Shown: positions 1 to 11,215 of the stretch, piece after piece
Layout: each line of letters starts with the position of its first letter
Numbering within the stretch: position 1 is the stretch's first letter
Origin: CAYLZN01 sp964387935
Lineage (GTDB): Bacteria; Acidobacteriota; Vicinamibacteria; Vicinamibacterales; JAFNAJ01
NCBI GenBank assembly: GCA_964387935.1
Contig: CAYLZN010000009.1
Span: forward strand, 1 to 44,156
Reading direction: 5' to 3'
Length of the DNA stretch: 44,156 nucleotides
Program-made: the position numbers and the translations under genes
Notes under the pieces: generated by a model
The model's input: the letters and a program-made list of their open reading frames with translations, nothing else
Database searches by the model: none
What the model was told of the DNA's origin: nothing

Positions 1-2407
<2,407 letters not shown>

Positions 2408-2411
<4 letters not shown>

Positions 2412-3256
2412 CGTGAGCCCCTCCGGGTCACGGCGTCGACCAGCCGACGTCGCACGCTGCGAAAACGATGCAGCCAGGCGAGATCCAGGACGACCGCGCC
2501 GAGCGCCGCACCACCGAGTCCGAGCAGGAAGAACGTGAGCGGCGCCACCGGATCGGCTTCGGCCCGGCGCTTGGTCGCGTCCTCGAAGAACGCCAGCAGC
2601 GGCTCCAGCTCCTCACTCGCGAGCGGCGTCGTCTTGAAAACCGTCTGCATCGTCGGCGTGGCCGGCGCAGAGAGCCACGCGGCCATGCCCTTGCGCCCGT
2701 TGAGCCGCTCGTAGGCCAGCGTGAGATCGGGCCCGAGCTTGCCGCCGCCGAGCGCGCCGACGCCGCCGACGCTATGACACGAGAGGCAGGGCGGCCCGCC
2801 CTTCGAGAGCCGACGTTCGCCGGTGAACAGGTCGTGGCCCTGCTGGATGTCGGCCGCCGTGAAGGGCCGATCGCTCACCTGCAGTCCCGCGAACTGCGAG
2901 CGCTCGAGCTTCGACTCCGCATCGATCAGGTTGAGGAGCGCGTCGGCCATGTCGGCGTTCATGCCCGGGATGGCGGGCATCACGACGCCTCGGGCCTCGT
3001 CGAGCAACTGCCTGGCGTACGGGTCGCCGGAATCGATGACCGTCTTCGGATTCTGGATGAACCGGACCAGCCACTGCCGATCGCGTCGCGTCGACACGTC
3101 CTTCAGATCAGGACCCGTGAGGCGGCCTCCGCCGATCGTGTGGCAGCTCGCGCAGTTCTGGCGGAAGAACTGGGCCGGGTCCTGCGCGGCGACGGGCGAC
3201 CCGACAGCCAGGAGCAGGGTCGTACACGTGATGACAACGGGAACGAGATCCTTCAC
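2408..3256 (-). CDS. Diheme cytochrome c, membrane-anchored, in the nar operon
   Basis: A 282-residue exported c-type cytochrome. An N-terminal signal peptide ends near residue 24 (PVAAQ). Heme motifs are CASCH at 35-39 and CLSCH at 157-161, with candidate axial Met93 or Met99. A C-terminal hydrophobic helix at about 248-268 is followed by basic residues, so both hemes lie outside the cytoplasmic membrane and the tail is anchored. The frame extends further upstream, but a GTG at 3256 has a GGAG eight bases before it and overlaps the regulator stop (GTGA), so I start there. Its position between the regulator and narG suggests it passes electrons to or from the nitrate reductase, as NarC-type cytochromes do. 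That role is inferred from context. Confidence 0.85.
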
Positions 3257-3687
3257 GGGCGGGACTCCGTTGCGCTCGGAAGTGGTGCGTGAGTGGCCAG
3301 GGAAGCGAGCGTCGTGTCGCGCAGGAAACCCAGGTAGGTCTCCTTGACTTGACGCCACGAGTTGTGTGCGGCGCAGGGAGCCTCGTCGCCGCACCGATGG
3401 GTGCCGTCGAGAAAACACGAGTCCGAGGTGATCGCTTTGTCGAACAGTTCGACGATCTCGATGAGGTGGACGCTCGCTGGCAGGCGCCGAAGCCGGTACC
3501 CTCCGCCAGTGCCCCGGGTGGCGTCGATGAGGCCGGCACTGCCGAGCGTCCAGAGGATCTTGGAGAGATAGTTCTGGGGAATGTCGACCGCACTCGCGAG
3601 AGCGCGGCCTCCGACCGTCTCCCCCGGCGCGAGGGAGGCGAGGTGGGCAAGGGCACGGACGGCATACTGAGCGGTGACACTGACCAT
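3253..3687 (-). CDS. Rrf2-family transcriptional regulator with three-cysteine cluster motif
   Basis: A 144-residue Rrf2 protein: winged helix over residues 1-70 (SVTAQYAVRALAHLA, then IPQNYLSKIL and GTGGGYRL) and a dimer helix after it. Cys91, Cys99 and Cys105 match the cluster-binding region of NsrR and IscR, so an iron-sulfur cluster sensing NO or redox state is likely. It is the first gene of a coupled operon with the cytochrome and narG, and its GTGA overlap sets the downstream start. A perfect inverted repeat lies just in front of its ATG, which suggests autoregulation. I cannot separate NsrR-like from IscR-like function by sequence alone; NsrR-like fits the nitrate context and the nearby scdA. 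Confidence 0.88.
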   Translation of the reverse strand: MVSVTAQYAVRALAHLASLAPGETVGGRALASAVDIPQNYLSKILWTLGSAGLIDATRGTGGGYRLRRLPASVHLIEIVELFDKAITSDSCFLDGTHRCGDEAPCAAHNSWRQVKETYLGFLRDTTLASLATHAPLPSATESRP

Positions 3688-3689
3688 TG

Positions 3690-3713
3690 TTTACTTGCGC
3701 ATGAACAAGTAAA
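3690..3713. promoter_or_regulatory. Perfect inverted repeat, probable Rrf2 operator
   Basis: Arms TTTACTTG (3690-3697) and CAAGTAAA (3706-3713) are perfect complements separated by 8 bases. The site is A/T-rich in a G/C-rich region and ends 2 bases before the regulator ATG. It lies in the only spacer between the minus-strand nar operon and the plus-strand amidotransferase, so one bound protein could control both directions. Confidence 0.7.
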
Positions 3714-3742
3714 TTATTTTCGGAGCTGGATCAAGGAAAGAA

Positions 3743-4420
3743 ATGGTCGGAGATCGAACACCCTGGACGGTGCTCCAGCACGTCGCGTGGGAAGGCCCAG
3801 GGCTGATCGCCTCGGAAGCCCACCAGCGCGGCCGGTTTCTGCACGTCTGCCGGCTCGATCTCGGCGACCCGGTGCCGGCCGCCCGCGACCTCGCGGGCCT
3901 CATCGTCATGGGCGGCCCCATGGGCGTCTACGAGGCGGACGTGCACCCGCACCTCACCGCCGAATGCGACCTCCTGCGCGAAGCCGTGACGCTCGGGATT
4001 CCCGTCCTCGGCATCTGCCTCGGCGCGCAGCTCCTCGCCGCCGCCCTCGGGGCGCGCGTGTACAAGGGCCCTGGGTCGGAGGTGGGACCCGGCCGCGTGA
4101 TCCTCACGCCCGAAGGGCTCGCTGATCCCGTGCTCGGCGGCCTTGGGTCACAGCTCCCCGTGATGCACTGGCATGGCGACACCTTCGACCTGCCGCAGGG
4201 CGCGGCGCTGCTGGCCTCGAGCGCGCGATACCCGCACCAGGGATTCCGGGCGGGCCGTCACGCGTACGCGTTCCAGTTCCACGTCGAGGTGGACCACGAA
4301 CTCGCCGGGGCCTGGGCGCCGCATCTCCCGCCGGGACTGGCCCCGACCGCTCCGGACCGGCGCGCGATCGAGGCCGCCGGCCGGAGCATCATCGGCCGAT
4401 TCTTCGACGCGGCCCCCTGA
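3743..4420 (+). CDS. Class I glutamine amidotransferase-like protein
   Basis: A 225-residue stand-alone GATase1 domain similar to the glutaminase part of GMP synthase. The nucleophile is Cys92 in LGICLGAQLL, and His180 and Glu182 in FQFHVEVD complete the triad; MGGPMGVYE forms the oxyanion region. It probably releases ammonia from glutamine or hydrolyses a gamma-glutamyl bond; the acceptor is unknown. The ATG is preceded by GGAAAG. The gene is divergent from the Rrf2-nar operon and shares its 55-bp promoter region. Twenty-seven bases separate it from the sensor kinase. Confidence 0.85.
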   Translation: MVGDRTPWTVLQHVAWEGPGLIASEAHQRGRFLHVCRLDLGDPVPAARDLAGLIVMGGPMGVYEADVHPHLTAECDLLREAVTLGIPVLGICLGAQLLAAALGARVYKGPGSEVGPGRVILTPEGLADPVLGGLGSQLPVMHWHGDTFDLPQGAALLASSARYPHQGFRAGRHAYAFQFHVEVDHELAGAWAPHLPPGLAPTAPDRRAIEAAGRSIIGRFFDAAP

Positions 4421-4447
4421 AGTCGGCCGCCTGGCGACACGAGCCGT

Positions 4448-6283
4448 ATGAAGCAGCTTGCTCCCGGCGACGCCCGCGGCTCCTCGTTCTGGCGGCTGGC
4501 GTCCGTCTTCCTGACGCTGCGCGGCCGGCTGATCCTGCTCGTCTGCTTCGCGACGGTTCCTGCGATCCTGTTCATCTTCTTCGCCGCCGCCCGCGATCGC
4601 CAGGCGGCACTCGAGCGCATGCAGACCGAGGCTCGCCATCTGGGCGGTCTGGCGTCGCGTGAGCACGTCCATCACCTGAACGGGAGCCGCACCCTGCTCC
4701 GCCGCCTTGGCGACACTCAGGCGTGTCCGGCCGCCCCCGCCTCACCGCCCGCGTGTCCCGACTACCTGCCCGCGCTGCTGGACGCGCTCCCCCAGTTCGC
4801 CAACATCGGCGTGGCCGACCCCTCGGGTCACGTGGTCTGCAGCGCCGCAGCCATCGACCAGTCCGCCAGCCTGACGACCAACGCGGCCTTTGCGCGCGCC
4901 CTCGACTCCGACGACGTGGAAACCGGCACCTATGCGATCGGCTTCATCGGCCGCCCTGTGCTGCACCTGGCGGCGGTCGTCCGCGGGACGGGCCGCGCAC
5001 CCTGCGCCGTCGTCTTCGTGGCCGTCGAACTGGACTGGCTGGACCAGCTCGCGCACCAGGCGAACCTGCCGGCGGACTATTCGCTGTTCATCACCGATCG
5101 CACCGGGCGCGTGCTCGCGCGCTCCGGCCACACCGACGCCGACGTGCCGCAGTCGGCCGGCGCGGTCCCGTCGCTCGGCACCGTGCTCGGCCGCCCGGAG
5201 GGCGCCGTGCTCGACGCCGGCGTTCCCCCGACGCAGCGCTACTTCGTCGCGACGCCCATGGAAGGAATTCCGGGCATTTTCGTCGTGGCCAGTCTGCCGT
5301 ACGAGCGCGTGCAGCGGACGGCGAACCAGGCGTTCTACCGCACGCTGCTCGGGCTGGTGCTCGTGACCATCTTCGCCGTGGTCGCCGCCGTGCTCGCCGC
5401 CGAATTCTCGGTCCTGCGAGCGCTGCGTTCGCTCACGCGGGCCGTGCGCCGATTCGGCGCCGGCGATCTGACCGCGCGGGCGCCTCTGCCCGGCAGCTAC
5501 GGCGAGCTGCGCGAGCTGGCCGTGTCGTTCAGCGCCATGGCAGATGCCCTGGCGGCCCGACAGCTCGAAGCCCGGAACGCACAGGATCGCCTGCGGGCGC
5601 TATCGCACCGCCTGCAGGTTGCGCGGGACCAGGAAGCCGGGCGCATCGCGCGCGAGCTGCACGACGAGCTCGGACAGATCCTGACGGGCCTGAAGATCGA
5701 GCTGGCACACGCACGCCGCCTGCACGCGACCGGCGCGCCGTCTGCGGCCGGCGAGCAGGCCATGGCCCACCTGAACGATCAGATCGACCACGCCATCGAC
5801 TCGGTCAGGCGGATCGCCTCGGAGCTCCGGCCGCCGGTCCTCGATCGTCTCGGGCTCGCCGCGGCCCTGGACTGGCTCGTGCGCGAGTGCGAGCGCGCGA
5901 GCGGCCTCACGGTGCTGCTGAACGTCTCGCAGGTGGAGGAACCGCTCGACCCGCTGGTCGCCACCACCATCTTCCGCATCGCCCAGGAAGCCTTGACCAA
6001 CATCGTGCGGCATGCCGAGGCGACCGAGGCGAGCATCGACGTCGTCGCGCAGGATGATGGACTGAGCCTGACGGTCCGAGACAACGGGAAGGGGCTCCCG
6101 GCCGGCGCCGCCGAGGGTCCCCACGCCCTGGGCATTCTCGGCATGCGGGAACGCGTGCGGCTGCTGGGCGGATCGTGGCGTCTGCGAAGTGCGCCGGGAC
6201 AGGGCACGACGATCGAGGTCGAAGTGCCACGGGAGCCCCCGGTTACCGTCGACGCGATTTCCGTTCTGGAGCAGCGTCCATGA
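4448..6283 (+). CDS. Membrane sensor histidine kinase, HisKA_3 (NarX/LuxR-type) class
   Basis: A 611-residue two-component sensor. Transmembrane helices lie at about 27-47 and 299-320, enclosing a periplasmic region of about 250 residues that looks like a Cache-type ligand domain. A HAMP segment follows (about 320-372). The dimerisation domain carries the phospho-acceptor His405 in ARELHDELGQ. The HATPase domain shows the N box in AQEALTNIVRHAE, then DNGKGL and GILGMRERV. The NarX P-box was not seen, so the ligand need not be nitrate. The stop overlaps the response regulator ATG (ATGA), which pairs the two. Confidence 0.93.
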   Translation: MKQLAPGDARGSSFWRLASVFLTLRGRLILLVCFATVPAILFIFFAAARDRQAALERMQTEARHLGGLASREHVHHLNGSRTLLRRLGDTQACPAAPASPPACPDYLPALLDALPQFANIGVADPSGHVVCSAAAIDQSASLTTNAAFARALDSDDVETGTYAIGFIGRPVLHLAAVVRGTGRAPCAVVFVAVELDWLDQLAHQANLPADYSLFITDRTGRVLARSGHTDADVPQSAGAVPSLGTVLGRPEGAVLDAGVPPTQRYFVATPMEGIPGIFVVASLPYERVQRTANQAFYRTLLGLVLVTIFAVVAAVLAAEFSVLRALRSLTRAVRRFGAGDLTARAPLPGSYGELRELAVSFSAMADALAARQLEARNAQDRLRALSHRLQVARDQEAGRIARELHDELGQILTGLKIELAHARRLHATGAPSAAGEQAMAHLNDQIDHAIDSVRRIASELRPPVLDRLGLAAALDWLVRECERASGLTVLLNVSQVEEPLDPLVATTIFRIAQEALTNIVRHAEATEASIDVVAQDDGLSLTVRDNGKGLPAGAAEGPHALGILGMRERVRLLGGSWRLRSAPGQGTTIEVEVPREPPVTVDAISVLEQRP

Positions 6284-6909
6284 AGATTCTCATCGCCGAC
6301 GATCACGTGATCGTGCGGTCGGGTCTCCGCCGCATCCTCGAGCTGGAATTCCACGGCGTCGTCATCGGGGAGGCCGCCACGTCCGCGGAGGTGCTCGCGA
6401 AGTGCCCGTCGGGGTGGGACGTCATCATCCTGGACGTGTCGCTGGGGGCCGAGAACGGCCTCAACGTGCTGCCACTCGTCAAGGAGGCCTGCCCCACCGT
6501 GCCGGTGATCGTCCTGAGCATGCACGGCGAGCGTCAGTTCGTGATCCGGGCGCTCTCGGCGGGCGCCGCGGCCTATCTCACCAAGGAACAGGCGGGCGAC
6601 GATGAACTCTTCCGGGCGATCCGGGCGGTGTGCGCGGGGCACCGCTACATCGGGGAGGCGCTGGCGGAGCAGCTCGTGGACCACCTGGCGAGCACCCGCA
6701 AGGGCGACCCGCACGAGGACCTGTCCCAGCGCGAGCTCGAGGTGTTCCTGCTGCTGGCCGCGGCGAAATCGGTGAGCGAGATCGCCGAGCGGCTCGGCCT
6801 GAGCGTGAAGACCGTCAGCACCTATCGGACACGGATTCTCGAGAAGATGGGACTCGGCTCGAACGCCGAGATCATCCAGTACGCCCTGCGCCACGGGCTG
6901 GTCGGGTGA
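6280..6909 (+). CDS. NarL/FixJ-family response regulator
   Basis: A 209-residue regulator with a receiver domain (ADDH at 6-9, phospho-acceptor Asp52 in ILDVSL, conserved Lys in LTKEQ) and a C-terminal LuxR-type helix-turn-helix (LSQRELEVFLLLAAAKS, then LGLSVKTVSTYR). The frame is open further upstream inside the kinase gene, but the ATG at 6280 overlapping the kinase stop begins exactly at the conserved MKILIADDH, so I use it. Targets are unknown; the nar locus and the downstream channel are candidates by position. Confidence 0.94.
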   Translation: MKILIADDHVIVRSGLRRILELEFHGVVIGEAATSAEVLAKCPSGWDVIILDVSLGAENGLNVLPLVKEACPTVPVIVLSMHGERQFVIRALSAGAAAYLTKEQAGDDELFRAIRAVCAGHRYIGEALAEQLVDHLASTRKGDPHEDLSQRELEVFLLLAAAKSVSEIAERLGLSVKTVSTYRTRILEKMGLGSNAEIIQYALRHGLVG

Positions 6910-6910
6910 C

Positions 6911-6956
6911 CGTGTAGGACGAACACCGACACGACACGCGCCGCACTTCCTACACG
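6911..6956. promoter_or_regulatory. 9-bp perfect inverted repeat between regulator and channel genes
   Basis: Arms CGTGTAGGA (6911-6919) and TCCTACACG (6948-6956) are perfect complements separated by 28 bases. They start 1 bp after the response regulator stop and end 54 bp before the channel start. The long loop and lack of a T run make a terminator uncertain; a paired binding site for the adjacent regulator is the alternative. Confidence 0.45.
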
Positions 6957-7010
6957 CACATCGGACGTGTCCGGATACCCGCCGCGGGCCTGTCAGCCGA
7001 TGCTGAGAGC

Positions 7011-8192
7011 ATGGCGGCAGGGACCGACTGGGACACGAAGGCGTCGCGTGGGCTGCACGGCTACGTGCGCGACAGCCTGGAGTCGCTGCATCCCGCGTAC
7101 TTCGCGATGTCGATGGCGACGGGCATCGTCTCGATTGCCTGTCACCTGCTGGGCCTGCGCGATCTCTCGACACTGCTGTTCTGGTTCAACGTTCCGGCGT
7201 ACGCGGGCATCTGGCTGGCCACGGTGCTTCGAGCGCTGTTCTTCCGGCGGGCGTTCCTGGCGGACTGGACCAGTCATCAACGCGCACCGGGGTTCTTCAC
7301 GTCGGTCGCAGCCACCTGCGTGCTGGGCACGCAGTTCGTCCTGCTGCGCCAGGCGCCTGCGATTGGCCTCATGCTGTGGGGGCTCGGGCTGCTGCTCTGG
7401 ACGCTGTGCACCTACACGGTGTTCGTGGCCATCAGCATCCGCGAGCAGAAGCCCACGCTGGCCGAGGGCATCAACGGCGGCTGGCTGGTGGCCGTGGTCG
7501 CCACGCAGTCCATCTGCGTGCTCGGCTCCAGCGTGCTGCCGGATCGGGTCGGCAATCGCGATGCGGCGCTGTTCTTCCTCACATCGTTCTGGATGTGCGG
7601 GGGCATGCTCTACATCTGGATGATCTCGCTGATCTTCTACCGGTACACGTTCTTCAGGTTCTCGCCGACCGACCTCATGCCGCCCTACTGGATCAACATG
7701 GGCGCCGTGGCCATTTCCACGCTGGCCGGCACGGCGCTCGTGGCGGCCTCGGGCGACTCGCCGCTGATGGCGTCGATCCTGCCCTTCGTGAAGGGTTTCA
7801 CGATCATGTACTGGGCCACGGCCACGTGGTGGATTCCCATGCTGCTCGTGCTGGGCCTGTGGCGGCACGTCGTACGACGGGTCGCGTTCGCGTACGACCC
7901 GCTCTACTGGGGCCTGGTCTTCCCGCTCGGCATGTACTGCGTGTGCACCTACCGCCTCGTCGAGACCTTCGGCCTGCCGTTCCTGGCGTGGATCTCGCGA
8001 GGGTTCGTGGTCGTGGCGCTCATCGCCTGGATGCTCACGTGCTTCGGATTCACGTCGCGCCTGCTCTTCTTGCTGCTGCTGGCGTCGAAGGCGCTCGACC
8101 CGCTGCGGAAGGGGGTCGGGCGGCCCGTACCGGCATTTGCCGTTCCCGAACGCTCGAACACGTCGTCCCTGTCCACCGGAGGCCCCCGATGA
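7011..8192 (+). CDS. TehA/SLAC1-family anion channel or C4-dicarboxylate (TDT) transporter
   Basis: A 393-residue polytopic membrane protein with about ten hydrophobic helices. It opens with LHPAYFAMSMATGIVSIACH, the family's first helix, and contains the late WWIPMLLVLGLW helix. Family members carry tellurite, dicarboxylates, sulfite, chloride or nitrate; plant SLAC1 is an anion channel permeable to nitrate. Placed beside a nitrate reductase operon, an anion channel role is plausible but unproven. The start is the ATG at 7011, with only a weak ribosome site. Its stop overlaps the next ATG (ATGA). Confidence 0.85.
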   Translation: MAAGTDWDTKASRGLHGYVRDSLESLHPAYFAMSMATGIVSIACHLLGLRDLSTLLFWFNVPAYAGIWLATVLRALFFRRAFLADWTSHQRAPGFFTSVAATCVLGTQFVLLRQAPAIGLMLWGLGLLLWTLCTYTVFVAISIREQKPTLAEGINGGWLVAVVATQSICVLGSSVLPDRVGNRDAALFFLTSFWMCGGMLYIWMISLIFYRYTFFRFSPTDLMPPYWINMGAVAISTLAGTALVAASGDSPLMASILPFVKGFTIMYWATATWWIPMLLVLGLWRHVVRRVAFAYDPLYWGLVFPLGMYCVCTYRLVETFGLPFLAWISRGFVVVALIAWMLTCFGFTSRLLFLLLLASKALDPLRKGVGRPVPAFAVPERSNTSSLSTGGPR

Positions 8193-8575
8193 TCACCAAT
8201 CCCTCGCACGTCCTCGGCTTCGAAGGCTCCCCTGGTGCACTCGCGCAGGGCGAGTCCCAGGTGGCCGCGCCGCCAGTCGCGATCCGCGGGACGCGAGTCG
8301 GGCGCGCGGCGATGCGGCGGAAGACCGGCAACGCGCTCATCCTGGCCGGATCGGTCATCACGATCCTCGGCGTGGTGCTCTACTGCGCGGTGAGCTTCGC
8401 GGGCGGGATGAACGCCGAACTCGGGGACGTCCTGCTCCGAAACGTCCAGCCCCTCACGCGGGCCACCCTGGGTGTTCTCGGCCTTGGCACCCTCGTGTGG
8501 CTGATCGGATCGTTCATGTACCTCGAGGGTGCCATGGAGCAGGACCTGTCGGAAGACGCGGGTCCGATGGAATAG
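8189..8575 (+). CDS. Small two-helix membrane protein, hypothetical
   Basis: A 128-residue protein I do not recognise. It has a polar N-terminal 45 residues, a first membrane helix at about 48-72 (NALILAGSVITILGVVLYC), a second at about 92-112 (LGVLGLGTLVWLIGSFMY) and an acidic tail. The ATG overlaps the channel stop and has GGAGG eight bases in front. Translational coupling suggests an accessory partner of the channel. Confidence 0.75.
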   Translation: MITNPSHVLGFEGSPGALAQGESQVAAPPVAIRGTRVGRAAMRRKTGNALILAGSVITILGVVLYCAVSFAGGMNAELGDVLLRNVQPLTRATLGVLGLGTLVWLIGSFMYLEGAMEQDLSEDAGPME

Positions 8576-8588
8576 GACTGCCCTGACC

Positions 8589-8610
8589 GGGCCCGCCTGC
8601 GCGCGGGCCC
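8589..8610 (+). terminator. GC hairpin after the channel operon
   Basis: Stem GGGCCCGC (8589-8596) with GCGGGCCC (8603-8610) and a 6-base loop, 13 bp after the small membrane protein stop. No T run follows, so an intrinsic terminator is only possible. Confidence 0.4.
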
Positions 8611-8625
8611 TGCTCCGGACCACCC

Positions 8626-11067
8626 ATGGCGCCCCAGGAGGGCCGGCCCGTCAGCCACAGCGTTCCGGAGCTCCTGCGGTTCGCCGAGTTCGTCCTCGAC
8701 ATCAGGACCCGGGCGCTGTATCGGGGCTCCGAGCGCGTCCGCCTGACGCTGACGCCGACCGAGACCCTGATCACGCTGGCCCTCGCCGCCGGCCGGGTCG
8801 TCTCGAAAGAAGCCCTGATCCAGGCCGTCTGGAAGGACACGGTCGTCACCGACGACAACCTCGTCCAGGCCATCAAGGAAATCCGACGCGCGCTCGGGGA
8901 GAAGTCTGGAGAGGATCGATTCATCCAGACCGTGCACCGGCACGGCTACCGGTTCGTCGCCCCGGTCACCGCCTCCCGCGCGGACGAGGACGCCTCAGGG
9001 GGACCCTGGGCTGACGAGCCCGTCGCGCGGCGGTGGTGGTGGGACCGGGTGGGCGCGAGTCGCGTACCGGTCCGGCCGCGCTCACTCGTCGTCCTCCTGC
9101 TCTGCGCCGTCGCCGTCCTTGCGCTGGCCTCGATCGCCGCGACCTGGCTGGCACGCCCCTCGAGTCGATCGGTGGAGCAACAACCTTCGGCGGTCCCCGG
9201 CGCGGGGGCGCGGCTCACCGGGGCCTCGGCGGAGGCGACCATCCGCGCCGCAGGCCTCGTGCTCGACATCCAGGGCGACGCCAACCAGAACGCGGAGGCG
9301 ACGCTCGAGTGGCGCCCGGTTGGCGACGGCCCGTTCCGGCCCGCACATCCCTTCATCCGCGTCGATGCGACCCACCTGGTCGGCAGCGTGTTCTGGCTGG
9401 AACCGGCCACGACGTACGAGGCGCGGCTCACCCTGTCCGATCCCGACGGGGTCATCGACGACCCGACGCGCACGCTCGCCTTCAGCACGAGGCCGGAGGC
9501 GGTGCCGTCACCCACACTGGCGACCCTGTTCGTCGCGCCCACGGGTCGGGACACCAACCCGGGCAACGCACCCGGGCAGGCCCTCAGAACCATCCAGCGC
9601 GCCGCTGATCTGGCGCGTGCCGGCGACGTGGTGCTCATCGCGCCGGGGGTGTACCGCGAGACGGTCCGCGTCCGCCGCTCGGGCACGGGGCGCCAGCCGA
9701 TCGTGCTGAGGGGCGCCGGACCCGCCGTGGTGCTCGACGGCGCCGACGAGCGGATCGCCTCTGGCGTCGCGTGGTCGGCCGTCGGACGCGGCGTCTTCGC
9801 CGTCGAGGCGGGCTTCCCCACGACTCATGTGACCACCGAGCAGGGACGGCTGTTTCGGTACGAGAGCCTCGACGATCTGGCCGCGCTCCGGGCAGGACCG
9901 CCTGGCGGCTTCTTCACGCAGGATGGGCGCCTCTATCTGAAACTGACCGACGGCAGCGCTCCCGACCGTCACAGGATCCACGCGAGCCGGCTCGACCACG
10001 CCGTCATCCTCGACGGCCGCTCGCACGTGGCCGTCGAACACCTCGAGATTCGCCACTACGGCGGCCGCGAGCCTGGCGTCGGGGTGCTGCTCCGGAACTG
10101 CGGGGAGTGTGCGATCCGCCACTGCCGGATTCACGAAGTCGGACGCGCCGGCATCTGGGTGGAGGGTGGCGAGCAGGGCCGAATCGAAGACAACGAGATC
10201 TGGGACACGTCGATTGCGACCTGGCCCTGGCACGAAACCAACCTGAGCGCCTCGGACAACCATGGCATCTTCTTCTGGGGACCCGCGCCGCGCGGGTTCG
10301 TGATCCAGCGCAACCGCGTGCGGGGGACGTTCGACGGCATCGCGCCCTGCGGGTCCGCCCCGGCCGCCGGCCGGCTGACCACCGAGACCGACGTCACCGA
10401 CAACCTCATCGCCGACGTCGCCGACGATGCCATCGAGGCGGAGCCGTATTGCTCGAACCTCCGGATCTGGGGAAATCGATTCGAGCGGGGGCTGATGGCC
10501 GTGTCGCTCGCGCCGGCCGCCCCCGGGCCCTCCTGGGTGATTCGCAACATCGCCTACCGCTTCGGCGAGGCGCGCGCCCGCGAGGTGTGGTACGCGAGCG
10601 CGCTCAAGATCAATACGGCCGAGCCAATCCGCACAGGGCCGGTGCTGCTCTACCACAACACCTTCGTGACCGACGTGCCCGACGTGGATGCGGTGGCCCT
10701 GCTCGAGCCGGGCACGGTCGCGGCGATCCGGTCACGCAACAACGTGCTCGCGGCAACGCGCCGGGCTCTCTACAAGGTCAACCGTTTGCTGTGGGACGGC
10801 GACGGCGATCTGCTCTTCACGACCGGCCGGGACCTGCTGGTCCACTGGCAGGAGCAACCCTTCGCCACGCTGGACGCCTTTCAGCGGGCCACCGGACAGG
10901 AGGCGGGGGGACTCTCTCTCGATCCCCGCCTGGCAAACCCCGCGGACGGCAGGTTCGAGCCAGGGTCCGGCAGTCCGCTCATCGATCGCGGCGTCCTCCT
11001 GGCCGGCATCAACGACGGCTTTGCAGGACGGGCGCCGGACATCGGCGCCATCGAAGTCCGCCGGTGA
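8626..11067 (+). CDS. Membrane-anchored winged-helix regulator fused to a right-handed beta-helix domain
   Basis: An 813-residue protein. Residues 15-115 form an OmpR/ToxR-type winged helix (TPTETLITLALAAGRVVSKE, then HRHGYRFVAPV). One membrane helix lies at about 152-175 (LVVLLLCAVAVLALASIAA), followed by a probable fibronectin-like segment to about 290. From about 300 a DUF1565/pectate-lyase-like parallel beta-helix begins (LFVAPTGRDTNPGNAPGQAL, then AGDVVLIAPGVYRE). The end (SPLIDRGV and APDIGAIEV) is typical of exported beta-helix proteins. The layout is that of CadC/ToxR one-component membrane regulators, but with a carbohydrate-binding or lyase-like fold outside the membrane. The ligand and target genes are unknown. 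Confidence 0.88.
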   Translation: MAPQEGRPVSHSVPELLRFAEFVLDIRTRALYRGSERVRLTLTPTETLITLALAAGRVVSKEALIQAVWKDTVVTDDNLVQAIKEIRRALGEKSGEDRFIQTVHRHGYRFVAPVTASRADEDASGGPWADEPVARRWWWDRVGASRVPVRPRSLVVLLLCAVAVLALASIAATWLARPSSRSVEQQPSAVPGAGARLTGASAEATIRAAGLVLDIQGDANQNAEATLEWRPVGDGPFRPAHPFIRVDATHLVGSVFWLEPATTYEARLTLSDPDGVIDDPTRTLAFSTRPEAVPSPTLATLFVAPTGRDTNPGNAPGQALRTIQRAADLARAGDVVLIAPGVYRETVRVRRSGTGRQPIVLRGAGPAVVLDGADERIASGVAWSAVGRGVFAVEAGFPTTHVTTEQGRLFRYESLDDLAALRAGPPGGFFTQDGRLYLKLTDGSAPDRHRIHASRLDHAVILDGRSHVAVEHLEIRHYGGREPGVGVLLRNCGECAIRHCRIHEVGRAGIWVEGGEQGRIEDNEIWDTSIATWPWHETNLSASDNHGIFFWGPAPRGFVIQRNRVRGTFDGIAPCGSAPAAGRLTTETDVTDNLIADVADDAIEAEPYCSNLRIWGNRFERGLMAVSLAPAAPGPSWVIRNIAYRFGEARAREVWYASALKINTAEPIRTGPVLLYHNTFVTDVPDVDAVALLEPGTVAAIRSRNNVLAATRRALYKVNRLLWDGDGDLLFTTGRDLLVHWQEQPFATLDAFQRATGQEAGGLSLDPRLANPADGRFEPGSGSPLIDRGVLLAGINDGFAGRAPDIGAIEVRR

Positions 11068-11215
11068 GGGGCAAGCCCCCAGGTTTTCGGATCTCTTCAT
11101 CTGCCTCTCAGGACATTTCGGCGGTCGCGGCATCACAGTGGGCAGGCCTCATGGCCGCTCATTCGGTCGGCGGCCGCGCCGCCGTGTGGTGGACGCTGAG
11201 GCGAGGGAGGAGATC

